Part shown: positions 20,638 to 22,481 of the stretch, piece by piece
Position numbering within the stretch: the first letter of the stretch is position 1
How the letters are laid out: each line of letters begins with the position of its first letter
NCBI GenBank assembly: GCA_046262315.1
Contig: JBHEMZ010000102.1
Location: forward strand, 1-22,481
Source: JACVRM01 sp046262315
GTDB taxonomy: Bacteria > Actinomycetota > Thermoleophilia > Gaiellales > Gaiellaceae
Length of the DNA stretch: 22,481 nt
Reading direction: 5' to 3'
Program-made: the position numbers and the translations under genes
Notes under the pieces: model-generated
Seen by the model: the letters and a program-made list of their open reading frames with translations, nothing else
Databases searched by the model: none
Told to the model about the DNA's origin: nothing

Positions 20638-21522
20638 TTACCAGCCGCGGGTCTCGAGCAGCTCGTGCTCGGGGATGCTGGCTGCGGCGAGTCCGCCCAT
20701 CGGCTCGCCGAGCCCCTGCGAGACCCGGGCGAGAATCTCGGCGTCCTCGAAGTGCGTCGTCGCCTCGACGATTGCCTTTGCGCGTAGCTCCGGGTTACCG
20801 GACTTGAAGATGCCCGAGCCGACAAAGACACCATCGGCGCCGAGCTGCATGCAGAGCGCAGCGTCGGCGGGCGTGGCGATGCCGCCGGCGGTGAAGGTCA
20901 CGACGGGCAGGCGGCCGTGCTCGGCCACCCAGCGGACGAGCTCGTACGGCGCGCGCATCTCCTTCGCCTCGGCGTAGAGCTCGTCCTCGCGCAGCGAACC
21001 GAGGCGGCGGACGGCCCCGAAGACGGCGCGCATGTGCGTCTCGGCGTTGACGATATCCCCCGTGCCCGCTTCGCCCTTCGTCCGGATCATGGCGGCGCCC
21101 TCGGCAAGCCGGCGGAGCGCCTCGCCCAGGTTCGTGCACCCGCAGACGAAGGGGATGGTGAACTTCCACTTGTCGACGTGGTTCGAGAGGCTCGCCGGAG
21201 TGAGCACCTCGCTCTCGTCGATGTAGTCGACCTCGAGCGCTTCGAGAATCTGCGCCTCGGCAAAGTGGCCGATGCGGCACTTGGCCATCACCGGGATGGT
21301 CACGGCCTCCTGGATCTCGCGGATCTTCGTCGGATCGGCCATGCGCGCGACGCCGCCGTCCCGGCGGATGTCCGCGGGGACGCGCTCGAGCGCCATGACG
21401 GCGACCGCGCCCGCCTCTTCGGCGATCCGGGCCTGCTCGGCCGTCGTGACGTCCATGATCACCCCGCCCTTGAGCATCTCGGCGAGGCCGGTCTTGACGC
21501 GCATGGTGCCGAGCTCGGCCAC
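20638..21522 (-). CDS. pdxS: Pyridoxal 5'-phosphate synthase subunit PdxS
   Basis: TIM-barrel synthase that makes pyridoxal 5'-phosphate from ribose 5-phosphate, glyceraldehyde 3-phosphate and ammonia from PdxT. The 294-residue protein has LAEMLKGGVIMDV (Asp24), VMALERVPADIRRDGGVARM, the catalytic Lys81 in VMAKCRIGHFAEAQ, and the C-terminal TFTAGGIATPADAALCMQLG and DGVFVGSGIFKSGNP phosphate site. GTG 21522 is chosen because a TAGAAT box stands seven bases upstream and the resulting N-terminus is like the family's; ATG 21504 is the alternative, and the ORF upstream to 21585 is not coding. It is intact. Confidence 0.96.
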   Translation of the reverse strand: MAELGTMRVKTGLAEMLKGGVIMDVTTAEQARIAEEAGAVAVMALERVPADIRRDGGVARMADPTKIREIQEAVTIPVMAKCRIGHFAEAQILEALEVDYIDESEVLTPASLSNHVDKWKFTIPFVCGCTNLGEALRRLAEGAAMIRTKGEAGTGDIVNAETHMRAVFGAVRRLGSLREDELYAEAKEMRAPYELVRWVAEHGRLPVVTFTAGGIATPADAALCMQLGADGVFVGSGIFKSGNPELRAKAIVEATTHFEDAEILARVSQGLGEPMGGLAAASIPEHELLETRGW

Positions 21523-21529
21523 GGGCCTG

Positions 21530-21535
21530 ATTCTA
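21530..21535 (-). promoter_or_regulatory. Putative -10 box (TAGAAT) of pdxS
   Basis: TAGAAT lies seven bases before GTG 21522. It overlaps the stop codon of the metallophosphoesterase remnant, so pdxS does not need readthrough from that gene. Confidence 0.55.
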
Positions 21536-21892
21536 GCCGCCCGATGAGGGGATCCGGATGACGACGCGGTCGCTGCGCCGGCCACCCAGCGTCATTGCCG
21601 AAACCTCCAGTGTCCGCGGCCGTGCGACGAGGTACACGTTCGCCAGTTTGCCTTGAAGACGCTCGGGTTCTCCGTGTAGTCGTTGTCGCCGAGGGTCACG
21701 AGTGCGCGCAGGCCACGCTGGTCGGCGATCCGCCGGACGGCGTCTCCGAGGCAAGCTGGGCCGTGCCCCCAACGCCGAAGTCCCCGATCACCGCGATGCG
21801 CACCGGCTGGGAGCGGGCCGGATGGCGCCTCCGGGAGGGACGGCAAGCGAGACAGCCGCGAGGATCGTGGCGAGCGCGAGGGCGATTCTCAC
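21533..21892 (-). pseudogene. Metallophosphoesterase remnant: exported type, frameshifted and internally deleted
   Basis: GTG 21892 opens a signal peptide (RIALALATILAAVSLAVPPG). After a shift near 21812 comes PVRIAVIGDFGVGGTAQ, after another near 21755 comes GDAVRRIADQRGLRALVTLG and DNDYTENPSVFKANW, the start of a calcineurin-like phosphoesterase (GDxG and GDN motifs). Then, at about 21640-21655, the reading jumps to ANVYLVARPRTLEVSAMTLG and the typical strand-rich ending RVVIRIPSSGG. The GNHD motif and the two His motifs between them are gone, so well over 100 residues have been lost. It cannot be active. Confidence 0.75.
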
Positions 21893-21899
21893 GACGGAC

Positions 21900-21905
21900 A
21901 GGGTA
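21900..21905 (-). promoter_or_regulatory. Putative -10 box (TACCCT) of the metallophosphoesterase remnant
   Basis: TACCCT is seven bases before GTG 21892, the same layout as the pdxS and pdxT promoters. The promoter has survived the decay of its gene. Confidence 0.4.
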
Positions 21906-21961
21906 GAGCGCCTCTCCCGTCCGGGCAGCGTCGCGACTGCAAGGCGCGCTACTAATGGAAC

Positions 21962-22029
21962 AAGCCGGGCGGGCCGGCGAGCCGACCAGCCCCAGTCGGC
22001 CGATCTCCCCCACCGGTACCGCCCGGCTT
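21962..22029. terminator. Two-tier inverted repeat, probable terminator or structured RNA
   Basis: An outer 11-bp stem, AAGCCGGGCGG (21962-21972) with CCGCCCGGCTT (22019-22029), encloses an inner GCCGAC/GTCGGC stem (21981-21986 with 21995-22000) and a CGGTACCG palindrome. T-rich bases follow on both sides (TTGTG.. plus strand; TTGTTCC minus strand). It may end transcripts entering from either side. No RNA family was recognised. Confidence 0.4.
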
Positions 22030-22176
22030 TGTGCTTATCGGCACGGCGGCAGCCTGTCTCGATCCTGCGTCATCGTCAGCCCCGCAGAAGCCGCCCTCGG
22101 GCAGCGCTGGAGCCGCAATGTGGCTCCGCCGGGATGAACGGGCTCCGCCGACGCATTGAGCCAACATGCTCGACCG
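22030..22176. other. Gene-poor spacer, nothing recognised
   Basis: Between the two stem structures no open frame has family resemblance or a credible ribosome site, and no RNA gene is seen. Together with the flanks (21906-22273), it forms a stretch of about 370 bases without a supported protein gene. Confidence 0.5.
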
Positions 22177-22206
22177 TTCGGACCCGGCGCGGTTCTGGGA
22201 TACGCT
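22177..22206 (+). promoter_or_regulatory. Putative promoter TTCGGA-N18-TACGCT upstream of the tRNA fragment
   Basis: TTCGGA (22177-22182) and TACGCT (22201-22206) are 18 bases apart, 68 bp before the tRNA-like sequence. They match a vegetative promoter only moderately. Confidence 0.35.
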
Positions 22207-22218
22207 CATCGCACTCGA

Positions 22219-22271
22219 GCCGATCGAAGTCATCATGGCTTCGGCGCAGCCGAAGCCGGACTTCGATCGGC
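22219..22271 (+). other. Nested 53-bp stem structure just before the tRNA fragment
   Basis: An outer 11-bp stem, GCCGATCGAAG (22219-22229) with CTTCGATCGGC (22261-22271), and an inner 9-bp stem, GGCTTCGGC (22237-22245) with GCCGAAGCC (22249-22257), are separated by small internal loops. It ends two bases before the first acceptor base of the tRNA-like sequence. It could be a terminator of an upstream transcript, a leader processing signal, or part of a mobile repeat. Confidence 0.5.
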
Positions 22272-22273
22272 AA

Positions 22274-22318
22274 GGGCCCGTAGCTCAGCGGTCAGAGCAG
22301 CCGGCTCATAACCGGTTT
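22274..22318 (+). pseudogene. 5' half of a tRNA-Met-type gene (anticodon CAT), 3' half absent
   Basis: Visible in order: acceptor strand GGGCCCG (22274-22280), TA, D-stem GCTC/GAGC around AGCGGTCA (22283-22298), a 5-bp anticodon stem GCCGG/CCGGT around CTCATAA (22300-22316) with anticodon CAT at 22307-22309. All of this is a normal bacterial tRNA 5' half. After CCGGTTT the expected variable loop, T-arm with GTTCGAATC and closing acceptor strand CGGGCCC are missing, and a hairpin repeat begins at 22324. No matching 3' half occurs before the window end. It may be truncated, interrupted by an insertion reaching beyond the window, or an assembly join. Confidence 0.7.
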
Positions 22319-22323
22319 CGCAC

Positions 22324-22360
22324 GGGGGAACCACATGGTTCCCCCCTGAGCCCCTTCTCT
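22324..22360 (+). repeat. Hairpin repeat, copy B
   Basis: GGGGGAACC, loop ACAT, GGTTCCCCC (9-bp perfect stem) is followed by CTGAGCCCCTTCT. It matches copy A after pdxS in the outer stem and in the GAGCCCC(C)TTCT flank but differs in loop and inner stem bases, as expected for a diverged repeat with conserved structure. A second small stem, CCTTC/GAAGG, follows at 22353-22367. Confidence 0.6.
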
Positions 22361-22382
22361 ATGAAGGAGGGCCGCTGGTCAA

Positions 22383-22481
22383 GTGGCGGTGTTTGTTTTG
22401 CATCGCCCGGTCATGGCGGGTGTCGGCGTTTGCGGTGGTGAGCAGCGCTCATCTCTTTATCGCCTGCTGGCGGGAGGATTA
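22383..22481 (+). CDS. Possible start of a gene cut by the window end (low support)
   Basis: After AAGGAGGG (22364-22371) a GTG at 22383 opens a frame to the window end, beginning VAVFVLHRPVMAGVGV. The local base composition is less GC-rich than the rest. A gene right after a tRNA sequence would fit an integrated element, but nothing in these 33 codons identifies a family. Confidence 0.2.
   Translation, partial: MAVFVLHRPVMAGVGVCGGEQRSSLYRLLAGGL

Noticed and set aside
22274..22481. Group I intron in the tRNA
   Set aside because: The anticodon stem and loop are complete, and the conserved intron core sequences are not visible in the 160 bases that follow; the window ends too soon to exclude a longer insertion.

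Overview
The window reads as a chromosomal segment of a very GC-rich actinobacterium, most likely of the Thermoleophilia (Gaiellales/Solirubrobacterales) type. The basis is the GC content, GTG/ATG starts, GTGA/ATGA overlaps, actinobacterial pairs such as clpS-DUF2017, the order pdxS..pdxT-yebC..ruvC-ruvA-ruvB..rel, and protein style. This placement is an inference; there is no rRNA in the window.

Layout. 1-5.1 kb: the 3' part of a phosphomannomutase/phosphoglucomutase gene, then (minus) DUF2017 and ClpS, then (plus) a hotdog thioesterase coupled to a GAF-like protein, then (minus) the bifunctional (p)ppGpp synthetase/hydrolase Rel. 5.1-9.9 kb: recJ (minus), an unknown plus-strand gene, a frameshifted C-terminal remnant of a DUF402 gene, and the overlapping ruvC-ruvA-ruvB operon led by an HTH/Clp-N protein. 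10.6-17 kb: a plus-strand accessory island. It holds one short unknown protein, seven tandem 26-72-aa small-protein ORFs (six sharing one leader-like N-terminus) plus a frameshifted eighth copy, a hairpin terminator, a broken PqqD-like/M50-like membrane protease gene whose in-frame TAG separates its Thr-rich tail, a secreted double-CxxC protein, a second Thr-rich protein, a lipoprotein and a secreted beta-rich protein. 17-21.9 kb: yebC-pdxT (minus), an MFS exporter gene with four frameshifts, a SAM methyltransferase, pdxS, and a metallophosphoesterase gene that is frameshifted and internally deleted. 21.9-22.5 kb: no convincing protein gene, but two long stem structures, the 5' half of a tRNA with a CAT anticodon, and a hairpin repeat that also occurs after pdxS.

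How it fits together. The core genes (stringent response, Holliday-junction processing, vitamin B6 synthesis, ClpS adaptor) are intact and in a recognisable actinobacterial order. The order is interrupted between yebC and ruvC by the small-protein island, and between pdxS and pdxT by the methyltransferase and the broken exporter. All detected lesions fall in accessory genes. The best candidate for an undescribed system is the island at 10.6-16.1 kb. It has several short precursor-like proteins with a conserved leader (..EEL..L.GE.LP.R.AMS..) and either a conserved Asn/Ala-rich tail or quite different Pro/Asp/Gly-rich tails. These precede a protein with a PqqD-like (peptide-binding type) N-terminus and an M50-type membrane core, and small secreted proteins. 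It looks like a ribosomally made, processed or exported peptide system, but that function is inferred.

At least seven genes have a TANNNT box exactly 6-7 nt before the start codon, which suggests widespread leaderless transcription and helped choose several starts.
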